64,000 nucleotides of DNA, taken from assembly GCA_002224055.1 (NCBI GenBank), contig AZLU01000083.1:19326-83325 (forward strand), read 5' to 3'. Below are positions 1 to 11,285 of this stretch, in pieces (position 1 is the stretch's first letter; each line of letters begins with the position of its first letter). This stretch comes from Pezizomycotina sp. ARF18 (taxonomy: Eukaryota > Ascomycota). A program made the position numbers and the translations under genes. The notes beneath the pieces are model-generated. The model was not told the origin of the DNA, searched no databases, and saw only the letters and a program-made list of their open reading frames with translations.

Positions 1-568
1 CTTTCTTTAATTCGAGAAGGAAAGATATTCGCAATAACAACTTGCATCTGATAATGTTCTCACGGGCCTGCGATTCATTCTGGCGGCGTCGATGCTGATG
101 CAGTTGACGGTAAAGTTGTCGACGGGCTGGTATCGTTGCCGGAAATAGCTGCTAGCGATGGAATCGATGCCGCTGCCGCCGTCCATCGCGTCCATGTTAA
201 TGCTGTACGTGTTGGCCGTGTCGGTGTAGCACGATTACGTGTAAATTATCACTGAATTTCTAAGAGGGCCGCCCAAATGTTAGCCCCTTTTATTTTATTT
301 TATTTTATTTTATTTTGCGATATATTATCACGAACACAAGCTCCAGCTCAATCCAGTCGGCATATCCTTGAAGCACAAGACAGAAAGTTCTAGACCAATA
401 CGTGAGTGGGTAGTGTTCGTCGATAGTTTGCCAGCGGCAGACAAAATGCGGGCCGTCTTCTGTTATTGAACCGGCTAGACAAAAATTTAACAGCTAATTC
501 CCACTAACCAGAAAGTCATCTATAACGGCTACGCTAACCCGTCTCGCGCCAGAAGCCCGGTTCACAGC
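1..568. other. Intergenic, left edge
   Basis: No gene is recognised. A TTTTA pentanucleotide run lies at about 291-316. A short minus-strand reading frame at 7-195 has no recognisable motif; it could be a terminal exon of a gene outside the window, but nothing supports that. Confidence 0.4.
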
Positions 569-1040
569 ATGTCCCCCCCCCCCCCCCTCCCAGTCCCCAG
601 TCTTCCAGTCGAGCTCTTCCTCCAGATCGCGTCCCACCTGGGATCCGTAGTCGAACAATGCCTGCGTATCTCGTGCAGCTCCGTTCCGCTGCATTATAGT
701 TCTGGGACTAAGTGAGTCGTCTGCACCGATAAAGACATGCTGCCGCCAGGAAGAGAACGTATACCCGGGGGTTCGAAGACAGGCAAGAGTTGCTTGAGAC
801 CGCGTGCTAAGAGACGACGACATCCTCGGCAACAACCGTTTTGAAGCGTGCAGTGTCCGCTTCCAAATCCTTAGCGAAGGCACGTTTCCCATGGGTGAAT
901 TAGCGTTCGACGAGCTGGGTGTTTGCAGGGACTGCGTGGTGAAGTTGGTCTGTCAGGGCGCGTCGAAGTGCCACAGGATCATTCATAGCTATCATAAGAA
1001 AGACCATATATTCGCGACCACACTCAGCCGCAGTACTTGA
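569..1040 (+). pseudogene. FZ1: degenerate F-box/Cys-rich family copy
   Basis: The F-box is readable from about 602 as LPVELFLQIASHLGS followed by QCLRISCSS. The Cys-rich region survives in another frame as FPMGELAFDELGVCRDC at about 887-945, matching the second CxxC of the family. The only plausible start, ATGTCC at 569, runs into a 15-base C tract and is out of frame with the F-box. The PGNVF segment and first CxxC are not readable in one frame. This is a decayed copy, or the C tract is misassembled. As in the family, it would have been a Skp1-binding adaptor. Confidence 0.7.
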
Positions 1041-1889
1041 GATCAAGAGGTAGTATCAAACGTCACAAAAAGTCCTTCTACTCATATATTGGGAAGTTTT
1101 CCTCCAGGTACAGATGCATGTCTCTACATACTAGTTTTACCGGTTTGGACGTTAGCCAAAGCCGCTGAAGCTGAAGCGTGGTCGTTCAGAGGAAAGACAT
1201 ATCAAGGCAAGCATTCGGAAAGATTGCTGATGAAGCCCTGGAAACAATTTGCATGGTTTGATGCCTGATTTGCAGATTGTATGTTGGGAAATGGCCCAAC
1301 ATGTACGTTCTCACGATTCTAGAACTAGCGAGGTTATGTTCATCAAGGGGATACCATCTTATCCAAAGCTGCGTAGCATTGTATCAATTATCTCAGTGGA
1401 GTGCTAGCTATTGCTTCTCATCGCCAACATCTCCACATCGAATAGGAGCATCTAGAAGCTGTTAATGAAGCTCATTAGCTAGAGAATAATTGCAGCTCAG
1501 AGGATCCAAGATATCAGGACATCGACAAGGCGCTGGATGCTGTCGAGGCCGATTGCACGTACTTCATCCAATTTATAGCATCGTCAGTTCATCATATATA
1601 CCATCGTTTTCTCCCTCAGTCACGTTAGTTAGTTCCGTAGATCAACAATCGAAGCTCATTCTATGCATATTATTGAATATCACGAAAATTTCTTGAATTA
1701 TACAGTCTCGTGAAAAAAGTTACATTTGAGCGTCAAGACATTATATCCAAATAATTATCCTATTTTAAGCTCGAACCTGTAGTGTATCATCAGCTTCAAG
1801 CGTTTGGAAAAGAGTAAGAAATGTACCAATAAATTTTTTCAGTGATGTTCAACCTCTCCCGATGATTACAGGTTCCGCTAATTCCTTAT
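1041..1889. other. Intergenic
   Basis: Moderately AT-rich, no recognisable gene, RNA or repeat. Short reading frames on the plus strand here carry no family motif. Confidence 0.4.
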
Positions 1890-2473
1890 CAAATAGCCGT
1901 CTGATCAAGGCAATCGGTATCGACGCAGCACCCCTTACGTGACAATCCTTGCAAACGCGCATATCCCCCCCCCACGTTCTGGAAAATCGTGAAACTGGAT
2001 TTCCTTGCTTCCGTAATTGAAGCTATCGCAGCATCTATAGCACTTGGCGTAATTTTTACCTTCGTAGCTCTAGTCCATTCCTTCCAGCAGCCCGCCATTC
2101 CGATTGAATCTGAGGATGCGTTCGACACACACCTCCAGATCATCGGTTCTGGCGCTGTCGTGGGTGAAGGCGGTCTTCCTGTCCAGAACCTGAAGGCAAG
2201 TGTCGCAAGCTTTTAGGCGCGGCTTTGCTTTCCTGCTTCCAGCCACAAAGATGTTTCCTTTTTTGAAAAGGGTTCGAGGAAGTCGCGACGTTGCGTTATG
2301 TCGTTGGAGACGAAGAACAGTTTCCAGACGTTGTCGGGTCGATGGACGGAATGGCGATCAGCAGAAGAATTGCCCTAAGAGCGCGACAGGTGAGACGGAG
2401 GCATTGATGGCCTGAATCCTTGTTCAGAAGCGGTGAGAAGATAGACTTCGACGGGTAGGTCCTGCAGCGTCAT
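1890..2473 (-). pseudogene. FZ2: degenerate F-box/Cys-rich family copy
   Basis: Reading downward from ATG at 2473, the frame begins MTLQDLPVEVYLLTAS, then breaks. QCLRLTCRALRAILL continues in a second frame. A CDTCLQVL motif at about 2185 matches the family CxxCLK site, and VCKDCH near 1940 matches a late CxxCH site. At least two frameshifts separate these parts, and the PGNVF block is corrupted (KGNIF-like near 2255). It is convergent with FZ3 downstream. It is a relic and no intact protein can be made from it. Confidence 0.65.
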
Positions 2474-3028
2474 GGTTGATATTGATAGCCTGTGCAGTGG
2501 TTTGCTTGGAGAGATGCTGTTTGTTGGTCCATGAAGTATCTGCCCGTTGATACCTTGAAATACCTTTTATTGTTATTATATAATAATTTATGGAATTACT
2601 ACGGGCTCCCCCCCCCCCCCCTTCTTGCTACGGACGGCCCCCTAGAATTTTTTTTTTGGCTTATCTTCAACTTGTGAACCAAAATAAGAGCGCAATATAT
2701 AAATTATATAGTAAAGCTCTTGCGCTAATTGATGGGCTAGCGTGCGCGTGTGAGCCTATTGCCGAAGCGCAGCGATACGGGGGCGGAGTAATTCCCTATT
2801 TCTATGATATTCCATTCTATTACCGTTTCAAGAAAAAAAAAAAAAAAAACAGACTGAGCTGGCGCTTTTATTATTTGACCTTGATCTCCGAGGCTGCACG
2901 AGAAAAAAACTATTCCTACTGTGTGTTCAAACATTCTCCTCCTATTTTGCGATCTCGATCTCCCAGTACAACCGGCTTCCTATGCTTTGATAGCTATCGC
3001 AACCTGTATCTCATCAGTTTTCCCAGAA
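2474..3028. other. Intergenic with homopolymers
   Basis: Holds a C tract near 2609-2620, a T tract near 2649-2658 and an A tract near 2831-2848. This is the shared 5' region of the divergent copies FZ2 and FZ3, so it probably holds both promoters, although no specific element was identified. Confidence 0.4.
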
Positions 3029-3840
3029 ATGTCGCTCGCCAGCCTTCCCCTCGAGCTTTTCGTTGCCATCGCGTCCTCTCTCCCTGATGCCGATAATCAA
3101 TCGCTGCGCCTCGCCTGCCGCAGTTTCCGCTCCATCATTCCACTTATCGCGATACCAAAGTCGAGCAATGACAGCAATTCCGGGTCAGGGCTCTGTCTCA
3201 GCAAGCAGTTTCTTTCTTCGCTCCCAATCCTCGAACGTCGCGATTCATGAAGCGCGTCCTCAAAGACAACACGGTCTTCGCCGGAAGACATGTCGCGGCA
3301 TGCGGAGGGTGCCTGAAAATCAGAAACATCAAAACCGACTTCCCGCCCCACGCCGACGGATTGCAAATCGATGATATGCATGTGTGCAAAGTCTGCCTGA
3401 TGGCGCTTATCGTCGGTATAGGGCGGATTGTCGATGATAACCCGCGCAACAAAGATAAGTTGTGTTATTGGAACTCTATCACGTTTATCGACTCCGAATC
3501 CCCAGCGGGAATCTTAACCATCGATGGCACGGCGTTCAACTACGGTCGCGTTGTAACCTGGCTGCGATTTAAGTTTCCGGGGGCCATAAGTTAAGCTTCA
3601 GAGGGCAAGAGACGTACAGGTGCTTTAAATGCGCAGATATTACAAAAGGCGGTCGCAACGGTTCCAAGATGCATGGGTTTGTCAGGAGATGGGTAAACTG
3701 GACCCAAGGATGGAAAAATACAGCAAAATGTGTTTTAAGTGCCATTGCAGAGTGTGTTCTGGCTCAGGATGCAACAGGTGGCTGAAATCTTCGCGCTACA
3801 TCAGGAAAAGGGAAAGATCCATCCGCGCATACGCTTGACT
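3029..3840 (+). pseudogene. FZ3: type A F-box/Cys-rich family copy, frameshifted
   Basis: ATG at 3029 opens MSLASLPLELFVAIASSL followed by LRLACRSFRSII, a clean F-box. The frame stops at 3250. A second frame from 3247 continues with the spacer (NTVFAGRHVAACGGCLKIR), then the second site VCKVCLMALIV, and ends at 3594. The type A terminus CFKCHCRVCSGSGCNRW sits in a third frame near 3733-3784. Order and spacing match intact relatives, so two frameshifts explain the breaks. The ATGTCGCTCGCC start is the usual MSL.. start of the family. Decay versus assembly indel cannot be decided here. Confidence 0.75.
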
Positions 3841-4194
3841 TCAGAATGGACCTGAGCTCATTGGGCCTTATTTTGCCAGTCTGAGCTTATTTTGCGTCGT
3901 TTACGTCGTTAGCTATTAAAAATGAAAAATAAACTAATATAAGTACGCGAATAACTTATCATTCGATCGATTTATATTTTTTTTTAGTATTTGAACTTGA
4001 CTTTAAATTTTTTAAGCACGATATTATAAGTATGCTTACTTACTCACCCGTTCGACTTAGAAATTTTCATTAAAAATACTAACAATTAGCTATTAACTAT
4101 TAACTATGCAGGTACGCAGGTATAATACTAACTACTAACTATATTATAACTTATACAGGTAGCGGGCAGTTTCTATTCTCACTGCATTCCTATG
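3841..4194. other. AT-rich intergenic
   Basis: Lies between the convergent 3' ends of FZ3 and FZ4. Contains short direct repeats of ACTATTA / ACTAACTA near 4080-4145. No gene seen. Confidence 0.4.
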
Positions 4195-4950
4195 TTAATG
4201 AGCTCTAAGTAAGAATTTAAGTACACCAGTATTATCCTCCCGTATTCCTGCCATGCCTTGCAGGAAGTCACTAAATCGAATCGCGAAAAATTGATTTCTT
4301 CGGCCTACTCCTCTATTCCCGCCTAGATTCCTTCCTAGACTTCTAGTAATCGCTTCTCCCAGTCTGGCGGCGCTTTCCCAAGAAAGATACCTTTCATGGC
4401 GCCCGTAGCAGATAGGCTTTTCAGTTTGCGAGCCTACGAGTTTAGGGTAAATGCTCCTCATAGTGAGTCCTAGTTCATAGTTCATTTGTAGTGTTTCCTC
4501 GTCAAATATAGAATCGCACCGATCACAGATTACCAAGTTGACTGGCAGGTATTCCCAAAAGAGGCATCCGCCGTCCCTCGCCACGGGAACCTCATTTTCC
4601 CTGCTTTGTTCCGCAACGCCTTTCAGAAGGCCCATAATACAAGTTTCGCAAACTTCTGTCCCATCAATCGTAAAGTCCTGCAAGAGAAATTCGGTCGTAC
4701 GGCGTATTTTGACGCATTTACAGCAAACTTTGCGGTTGCTACCGTAAAAGATGTTTCCTTTCAGAAAAGGCGTTCATAGAAGGCGTTGCGTTCTTTTGTC
4801 GGGGTGAAAAGGACTTGCAGGCCACGAGCCGAATAGCAGAGCGTCTTGAAAGATCGACAGGTGAGAGCCATGCACAGTTTATCGGCTTCCGTGATGTAAG
4901 CCGTGATCTGAAGGAATATGTCGATAGGTAGGTAGGTCGTGAAGAGACAT
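4195..4950 (-). pseudogene. FZ4: F-box/Cys-rich family copy with 4-bp duplication
   Basis: ATG at 4950 gives MSLHDLP, after which a tandem ACCT duplication (GGTAGGTAGGT on the plus strand, 4927-4937) throws the frame off. Removing one repeat unit restores LPIDIFLQITAYITEADK. A second break near 4760 separates the GNIFYGSNRKVCCKC block. A 162-codon frame (4683-4195) then carries DFTIDGTEVCETC and a third site ICDRCDSIF. The type A CxxCH..GWP terminus is absent. Probably a pseudogene; the slippage-type duplication is direct evidence of mutation. Confidence 0.75.
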
Positions 4951-5412
4951 CATTGCATCATTGGAGCTTTCGGTATATTGGCGCTGAAAGTCGTGAAGAT
5001 CTCCACGTAAACGTAGATGCAGAATGTAAACCTAAAGGCATTTTTTAATGGAGATGAGCTATTCTATTCGAGGAAGAAGTGAGCTAATTTATTAACCTGT
5101 CTTTTGTATGCTGATTCTTGGACGGACAACGGTCCGACGCTTTCTACGGCGTACCAGAAACCACTTCTACACGAATTTGCATTCGGCTTCCTGGTATAAT
5201 GATCTAGTAATCGATTAATGAGTATAATTGCTAGAATTTCCTAGAGTTGCCTTTATCGGAAATCTTTCTTATTCTTTGCACTGTGACATTCTTCCTCAGA
5301 CAAGCATTTAGGCAAACCATCAAAGCCACTTGCGGAGCTGAACAATGTAAACATTGCCGAATCGTCATCGCCAAATCATTTCTTCCCCTTCTCTAACAGA
5401 ATACCGCCCAAG
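4951..5412. other. Intergenic between FZ4 and FZ5
   Basis: No gene seen. FZ4 and FZ5 are divergent, so this should hold their 5' regions; no specific element recognised. Confidence 0.4.
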
Positions 5413-5760
5413 ATTTCACTTCAGGATCTACCCCTCGAAATCTTTCAGTGTGTTGTGGGGTATCTGGACGACCTTGTCGACGCCCAGTGCATCCATATCA
5501 CCTGCGCGGCTTTCAAGAACATCATCGAGCACGAAAGTCGAGCAGCAACCACGCAAATGGAGAAACCACCGCTTGTATACGACCAAAAGGCTCTGTAGGC
5601 CAGAAAACGTCTTGAACAGGATGAAAATTTGCGACTTGCCTCAGCATCGGCCATGCGAAGACCTCGTTTCCTCCCGAACAGGGAGATGCGCACAAGGGCA
5701 AATCCATCTGCTATAACCTGGCCTACTGCACCGTTAGCGCCACCAATTACGTTCTCTAGG
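5413..5760 (+). pseudogene. FZ5: truncated F-box relic, start codon lost
   Basis: The frame SLQDLPLEIFQCVVGYLDDL followed by QCIHITCAAFKNIIE is a clear F-box. The codon in the position of the initiator is ATT (5413-5415), where relatives have ATG before SLQDLP. The frame ends at a stop just past the F-box, and no CxxC pairs of the Cys-rich region were found downstream. This is an N-terminal relic of the family. Confidence 0.7.
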
Positions 5761-6835
5761 GTTCACGTAAAGAAATGAAAAAGTCGCCGCCAACAAGTGG
5801 GATACGATGGGATGATGTCAAATCACGCTAAGGATTGGTATTCGTTCAATAAGCTGAATAGGAAACGCAATGCTACTTATAAGTAAGTATGCGTTCTAAT
5901 CTCCATCTTATCGTGTCTGTTTCAATTAGGGACGTCTTTCTAATAGGTTAGATCTCGGACAAGGGAAAGTAGGGGCCTAGGTATTTTAGGAAGAACTTTA
6001 ACCTCAATGGCCAGTTTCACATGGGACCAAAGGTCATGATAACAATCAAGAACATGGTTAAAAAGATTTCGTTGGACATTAAGGAAGCTTCACTACCTAG
6101 ATTTAGAAAATACTGCGAGGAGTCATATTATTCAACACTCTTCCATTGCAGCTACGAAAGTATCCACTCTGTTTGAATTTCAAACCCCTATTACCTTTAG
6201 ATATCAATAGAATACAATAAACTCGCGACTTGCAAATAAGCTAACAAAGTGGCTACGGGTTAGCTAGGGCTTCACGGTCCACCATGTCCTCCGTGGTCAT
6301 GATCAACCCCTTCCGCCTTTTGTATAAACATGAGCGCCACCCAAGACGATCCAGTTCGCCTAATGTATCGCCTTTGATCTCCTGACTCTCGGCGCACTTA
6401 GCAAGGCGCGATCTGAATGCATTTACTCTGGATCTTGAAAGAGCTAGCCCCAAAGATATTTGAAATCTAGAACAAGGACTTCTGGACCATTCGCTTGGCG
6501 ATGGCCGAGCGCGGTAAAATATGATTTTGCTGCAATTCAGCCGTAACAACATCGTGTTACCTAATTATACCACGAAGGAATCCCCTTCTGAAAGAAGGGC
6601 CGCATGTATCATGTAATTAGGTGTCAAGTCAAATTCCTCTCTGATAGTAGACAAGGGAGGGGTGCAAACCCCTTGAAAGGAGCACGGCCTGCCCTCGTGA
6701 GGTTTTCTCCTTTTTTTTTTTTTTTTTGCCAAAGATCCTTCAGTGTTCACGATCCCTGAAGTTCCCAGAGACTTGAATATCATTAGAATTGGCGGATAAT
6801 TTTCTTTAGATCGCGGCGAGATCACGCCGTGCAAT
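5761..6835. other. Intergenic with an unassigned reading frame
   Basis: A 99-codon minus-strand frame (6253-6552) is rich in Arg and Ser and matches nothing I recognise. A T tract lies at 6711-6727. No other gene, RNA or repeat is visible. Confidence 0.35.
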
Positions 6836-7377
6836 ATGAATCTTCTCACCCCTCTACTTCTCTTAACCTCACTCGTCACAGCCCAACTCGTGACCGAGAT
6901 CATCATCTGGTGTGGTCTTGAATACCCTCCCCTAGACTGGGCCTGGACAACAAAAGTCAAACTGGCGAACAGCTTCTGCTCCGTCGGCTTCGGATACCGC
7001 CTCAAAGCCCCCTCCGCCGGTCTAACATCTTGCAACGTACCAAGAGGCTACACCTACTCCGGCACGGTAACCGCCTACAACACCTGCGAAGAGAGCCGGC
7101 AATCCACCGCTTACGTTCTCGCGGCCCCGGTCGATGGAGGCGAAGGCTGCGGTGTGCCGAGCGGTTGGCTGTATCATAGCGTCGGGTCAGAATACGGGAC
7201 TTGTCGACAGAATACGTTCGGGGATGTTTACATGCTGCGTAAGCCAGCGGAGGGTTGTGGTCGTGTAATCAGCCGAATACCTCACCGTGGACGTGGAATA
7301 ACGGAAACCATGCCGCAGGGTGCACTTTGAGGCCCGGCGAGCTTGCGAACAAGTTTTATATTGTAGAGGCGAAGTAG
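6836..7377 (+). CDS. Small secreted cysteine repeat protein (frameshift near C-terminus)
   Basis: ATG at 6836 starts MNLLTPLLLLTSLVTAQ, a strong signal peptide cleaved near Ala16. The mature part carries a repeat of about 40 residues with pattern Y-[RVM]-L-x-x-P-x-x-G-x-x-x-C-x-V-P-x-G-x-x-Y, then Y-x-T-C. Two full units and the start of a third are visible (YRLKAP, YVLAAP, YMLRKP). The open frame stops at 7330, but a neighbouring frame reads WNNGNHAAGC..RPGELANKFYIVEAK with a stop at 7375-7377. So one frameshift near 7250 probably hides the true C-terminus. Not assigned to a named family; an apoplastic or effector-like role is only an inference from size and secretion. Confidence 0.65.
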
Positions 7378-7822
7378 GGTGGGCAAGGTTGTTCTATTCC
7401 TGCGGGGTTTACGGCGAGGACGTCGCAGAGGGTGATTACGGACAGGTGTAGCGCGGGGCACCTTTATACATTCAAGTAGATATGCATCTTCCTGTTTTTC
7501 GTTCTTATCAGCATTTCTATATACAATATTTACCTATCAGAATAATCATTTGATCTAGAAAGTTTTCAGTGCACTTTCATCTTTACCAAACACTCCCTCC
7601 CAAAAAAAAAATTGCGGTATTTAGTTCATCATTGCAACGAAGGGCTTGAGAATATGGTACAAAGCATCTTTGCTAAAATGTATAGGGTTGTTAAAGCTAT
7701 GTTAGAGGTATCTTTCCAAGTTCACTAAAACGAAGTTATATAATTTAAAGCAAATTTTCACTTGTTAATAAGGCTCGGTTGTCGTCCTACTCATCGTCAG
7801 AGCCTATGTTCATGGACAAGCT
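7378..7822. other. Intergenic
   Basis: No gene recognised; a 9-A run lies near 7603. Confidence 0.35.
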
Positions 7823-8390
7823 TCACGTTAGCACAATTCTCGTTCGGACGAAAAGGCGACGGAAATAAAGCGTACCAAGCCCGTAACCACAGTCCTTGCA
7901 GCATGCCTTACAATCGTAAGTACCGGATCCCTTGCCATTGCATCTGATGCGAAAGGCAATACCCTCCCTGCTCTCCTCTACAAGCCCCTGAGCGACAGCT
8001 AAAGCCGCTCCCTCCCTCGTCGCGCCATTACTGCGCATACCACCACCCATCTAGTATTTCAGTTCAGCAGCGCAGTCGTAGCATAATTGTTGTCCACTGA
8101 TGTCTTCGGGCTTTATCGGAAACTTGGACATCTTATGAACGGCGAGGCAGACGAAGCAGATTCCGACGTCCATACCGTGAAAACATTGCCGGGCTTGCAA
8201 AGGCGCCTGATGAGCTTCCTCTGCACGTGGTTTGGTTTCATGTTCTCATAGTAACATAATACCTCGGCGGGTCGGTGATAAGGTCCATGAACGTGCGACA
8301 GGTGTATGTGAAGCATTGTTTATCCGCCCGCGATGTAATAAAATTAGCGATAGTGAGTATCAATTCGGTCGGTAATTGCTGGAGCGACAT
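7823..8390 (-). pseudogene. FZ6: F-box/Cys-rich family copy, frameshifted
   Basis: ATG at 8390 gives MSLQQLPTELILTIANFI followed by DKQCFTYTCRTFMDLIT, an intact F-box. The next block KLIRRLCKPGNVF is in a second frame (8316-8113). The first Cys pair ICFVCLAV and the LCYDCAAEL pair are in a third. Then TYDCKACCKDCGYG near 7910 resembles the type B YVCKTCK module. At least two single-base shifts are needed. Each block is well conserved, which suggests recent damage or assembly errors rather than old decay. Confidence 0.7.
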
Positions 8391-9012
8391 TGAGAAATAG
8401 ATGTTTTTCAGTGACCAGGTTATAACTGTGCAAATTCAATTAACGATGAAGGTATCTTTACCAATTCAGGTACCCAATTTGGTAACTGGAGCCAACATAT
8501 AGAAAACATCAGCACTTTATATTGGTTACAGAAGGATTGAAGAGCTATGTCTTCAGAGTTTCGGAGCGGGGAATTCACCGAGATCCATATCATTCAGCTG
8601 TGATTCCGAATTCTAACTGCACCGCCGCGTTTCCACGTGTTGATGCGACTGTGGGGACAAAAAAAAAAAAAAGGATGAGTCAATTTTACACGAGCTGAGC
8701 CTTGCCACTTGGTCTCTCGGTGCCAAGTAAGAGGACTCCACTCCGTGTCGATAGCGAAAGCGGGAAGAGCCGAGTATTCAATTATTTAACGAGGCTGGTT
8801 TTGAGGCTGTTCAAAATTTGCAAGGTAAATTTTAGCGGAGAAGATCATCCCTTTCAATTCAAATTTAGTTTCCATCGCTTCCGTAAAGTTTGATCTCGGA
8901 AACCCAAACCCTTCATTAATTCCAAACTTTGAAGCGTCTGTTAGCTATCCCCGCCCGTAAGCTCTCTATCATCTGCATATCCTTTGTTTGATAACCCTTT
9001 ATAACCCCGCAC
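8391..9012. other. Intergenic 5' of FZ7
   Basis: Shared upstream region of the divergent FZ6 and FZ7. A 13-A run lies near 8659. No gene seen. Confidence 0.35.
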
Positions 9013-9742
9013 ATGGTACGTCTATACAAAACCGTCAAGAAGTTCTTCCGTACACGTCGAGCAGTTGGCCGCGTCAGGTCAAGCAAGACCACTGCTTCCA
9101 CCTCGAAGAAAGTATCGCCGATCCAAGCACTACCACTAGAGCTATTCTACGCGATCGTCGCAGAACTCCCAGAGGTCGACAAGCAATGTCTGCGCATCAC
9201 CTGCCGCTCGTTTAGGTCGCTAATCCTCCCTCTGACACGAACTGACGACATCGAAGACGACGAGGTGGCTCTCGTTCAACGGCTTATCGTTCCCGGCAAT
9301 GTATTCCACGGTCGGGATGAGGCGCTGTGCTTCTCGTGCTACAAGATCAAGGACAACTCGCGGTTTCCGATGCCGGCGCTGCGATTAATGAGCGGACCGA
9401 TATGCGAGAATTGCATCGCGACAAGTGTACGGCGAAACTGGCAGGGAGGATACGAAGTGACAAACGCCGGAGTAGAACTATACGTCTGCAAGACGTGCAA
9501 GTTTGCCTTGTTTGAAGATCAGGGGAGGGTTTGTAAGAATACGGAACACGACGGCGACCGAGACGGGATGGAGCTGTATCAGAGGATATGCACTTCCTGC
9601 TGCAAACAGTGCAAAGAAGAGGTACGTACTATTTCCCACTGAGCAGGACTGCTTATATTGAAGCTAATTTCAATTTATCCAATGTTTTCCGCAGAAGGAG
9701 AGGATTGCCGCTGCTCAAGCAGAAGAAGCGGTCGATACATGA
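9013..9742 (+). CDS. FZ7: intact type B F-box/Cys-rich protein
   Basis: Predicted 218 residues from two exons (9013-9621, 9695-9742). The intron 9622-9694 has GTACGT..CGCAG ends and an AGCTAAT branch-like site. A basic N-terminal extension (MVRLYKTVKKFFRTRR) precedes the F-box at about residues 39-75 (LPLELFYAIVAELPEVDKQC, LRITCRSFRSLI). Then come PGNVFHGRDEALCFSC, GPICENCIA, a type B module ELYVCKTCKFALF, and ICTSCCKQCKEE. Exon 2 adds KERIAAAQAEEAVDT. The F-box should bind Skp1 in an SCF ubiquitin ligase. The eight or more paired cysteines suggest a zinc-binding, probably substrate-recognising, domain; this is inferred. It is the best reference sequence for the family in this window and lies just upstream of its paralogue FZ8. 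Confidence 0.88.
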
Positions 9743-10219
9743 TCCTAAAGCAACTCATTAACCTTCCCTCTGCCTAACTAATAATAATATTTCATGCTCA
9801 TAGATAGCCACGTAATTTTAATTCTCTGGTGTGACCATCACAAACCATAACTTTATTCCAATATACCCTCTGAAATATTGAGTGTTACCAATTATGAATC
9901 AGCCAGCGAGCCAATGATTATCACGATTATATAGTCTTATCTCATTTTAGTCCCTTCTTCTGTCATCTGTGTAGCGAGTGAGCGTGAGGGTTCAAAAAGC
10001 CGCATTTTGGGGGACCCCTAAAAATAAGCCATGCAAGCTCGCCCAAGACGAGGCTGTAATCAAAAGTTGCCTTACCGGTACAAGAAATTCCTTTGTTGCC
10101 TTATTTTCCCCCTCACTTTAATAACTCTCCACCACCATCATCATCATGTATCTTGGAAACCCGCCCTTCTTTGTTCCCTAACCTCCTCTTACAGACAGAT
10201 TGACTTCAAGTCAAACACC
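9743..10219. other. Intergenic between FZ7 and FZ8
   Basis: Upstream region of FZ8. Contains a short CACCACCATCATCATCAT run near 10131. No gene seen. Confidence 0.35.
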
Positions 10220-10991
10220 ATGGTCCGCCTCTACAAAACCGTGAAGAGCCTACTCCGCTCGCGCCGTGAATCCGGTGCCCCGAAAGCCCCCGCAAGTCTC
10301 CAGAACCTCCCTTGGAACTCTTCTACGCGATCGTCGAGGTGCTCCCCTCCGAAGCTGACAAACAGTGCGTCCGTATAACCTGCCGCGCTTTCAAAGAGCT
10401 GATCAAACGAGATCCGCGTCTCCCGAGCGACTCCCTCAAAGACTATGACATCGAGTTCGCCCAGCGTTTACTCCGCGAAGGTAACATCCTCCACGATCCT
10501 CCCGGAGACAAGCTGTGCTTCGACTGCTTCAACATCCGCGATAAAACTAAATTTCCCGTCCCGTCGCTTCGCGTTATCGGCGGTCCGATATGCGTCTATT
10601 GCATTGCGGGGAGCGTACGGCAGCGGTGGAACGTAACCGATAGCGTTACGCAGGGCGGAGAGGAGCTGTATGTTTGCAAGACTTGTAAATACGGGTTCTA
10701 TGAGAACAGAACGTGTAAGGAAGAAGGTCATAACGCTAGGCGGTCGGAGCTCAGGGAGCATGAAAGGATTTGTGTTTATTGCTGCAAGACTTGTAAAGTC
10801 TGTCCACTTAGGAGTTCTGGATGAGCTTCCGTATTCATTCATGTTTTTTTGTGCGGCGCGTCTTATTTTTGTTTCGGTATTTTCTTCGTCAATAGAGAAT
10901 CACAAGCCGTGAAATTCTCCGTGTCTTACAGGACAAACAAACACGTTCGGCGAGGACGCTCGAGCCAGAACCGCTACCACAGTGGTTTTAA
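10220..10991 (+). pseudogene. FZ8: type B F-box/Cys-rich protein, one frameshift
   Basis: Tandem paralogue of FZ7: the same basic leader (MVRLYKTVKSLLRSRR) starts at 10220. The frame breaks at CTCCCTTGGAACTC (about 10306), where one more C in the CCC run would restore LPLELFYAIVE. From 10312 the frame is open through the F-box (DKQCVRITCRAFKELI), KLCFDCFNIR, GPICVYCIAG, ELYVCKTCKYGFYE and ICVYCCKTCK, to a stop at 10824. A possible intron GTCTGT..TTACAG (10798-10931), at the position homologous to the FZ7 intron, would add a short exon ending at 10991. A single-base loss in a homopolymer is the only defect, so an assembly error is plausible and the gene may be functional. Confidence 0.75.
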
Positions 10992-11285
10992 TATATTATT
11001 CACGGGCATCCCAGTTCTAGTACTAAACAATTGATACGGTTCATATCTTGTTCCTCATGCTGTACACCTCTTCGGTCTTTCGCTTGAATGATTTATATAT
11101 TTATCGGCGAAGTTTTACAGGTAGCACTGATGGCGGAAGTGCCGCTTATCCTCCGATGCTAACTAGCCCCCTGGCTGCAGCTGAGCTTTTGTTCATGGTG
11201 AAATATATACCTCCGAGCCAGCCTCTTTAATAAGTTAATCATGGCTACTGAGGCTCTCTCAACACTTGAAGAAAACATATCCGCG

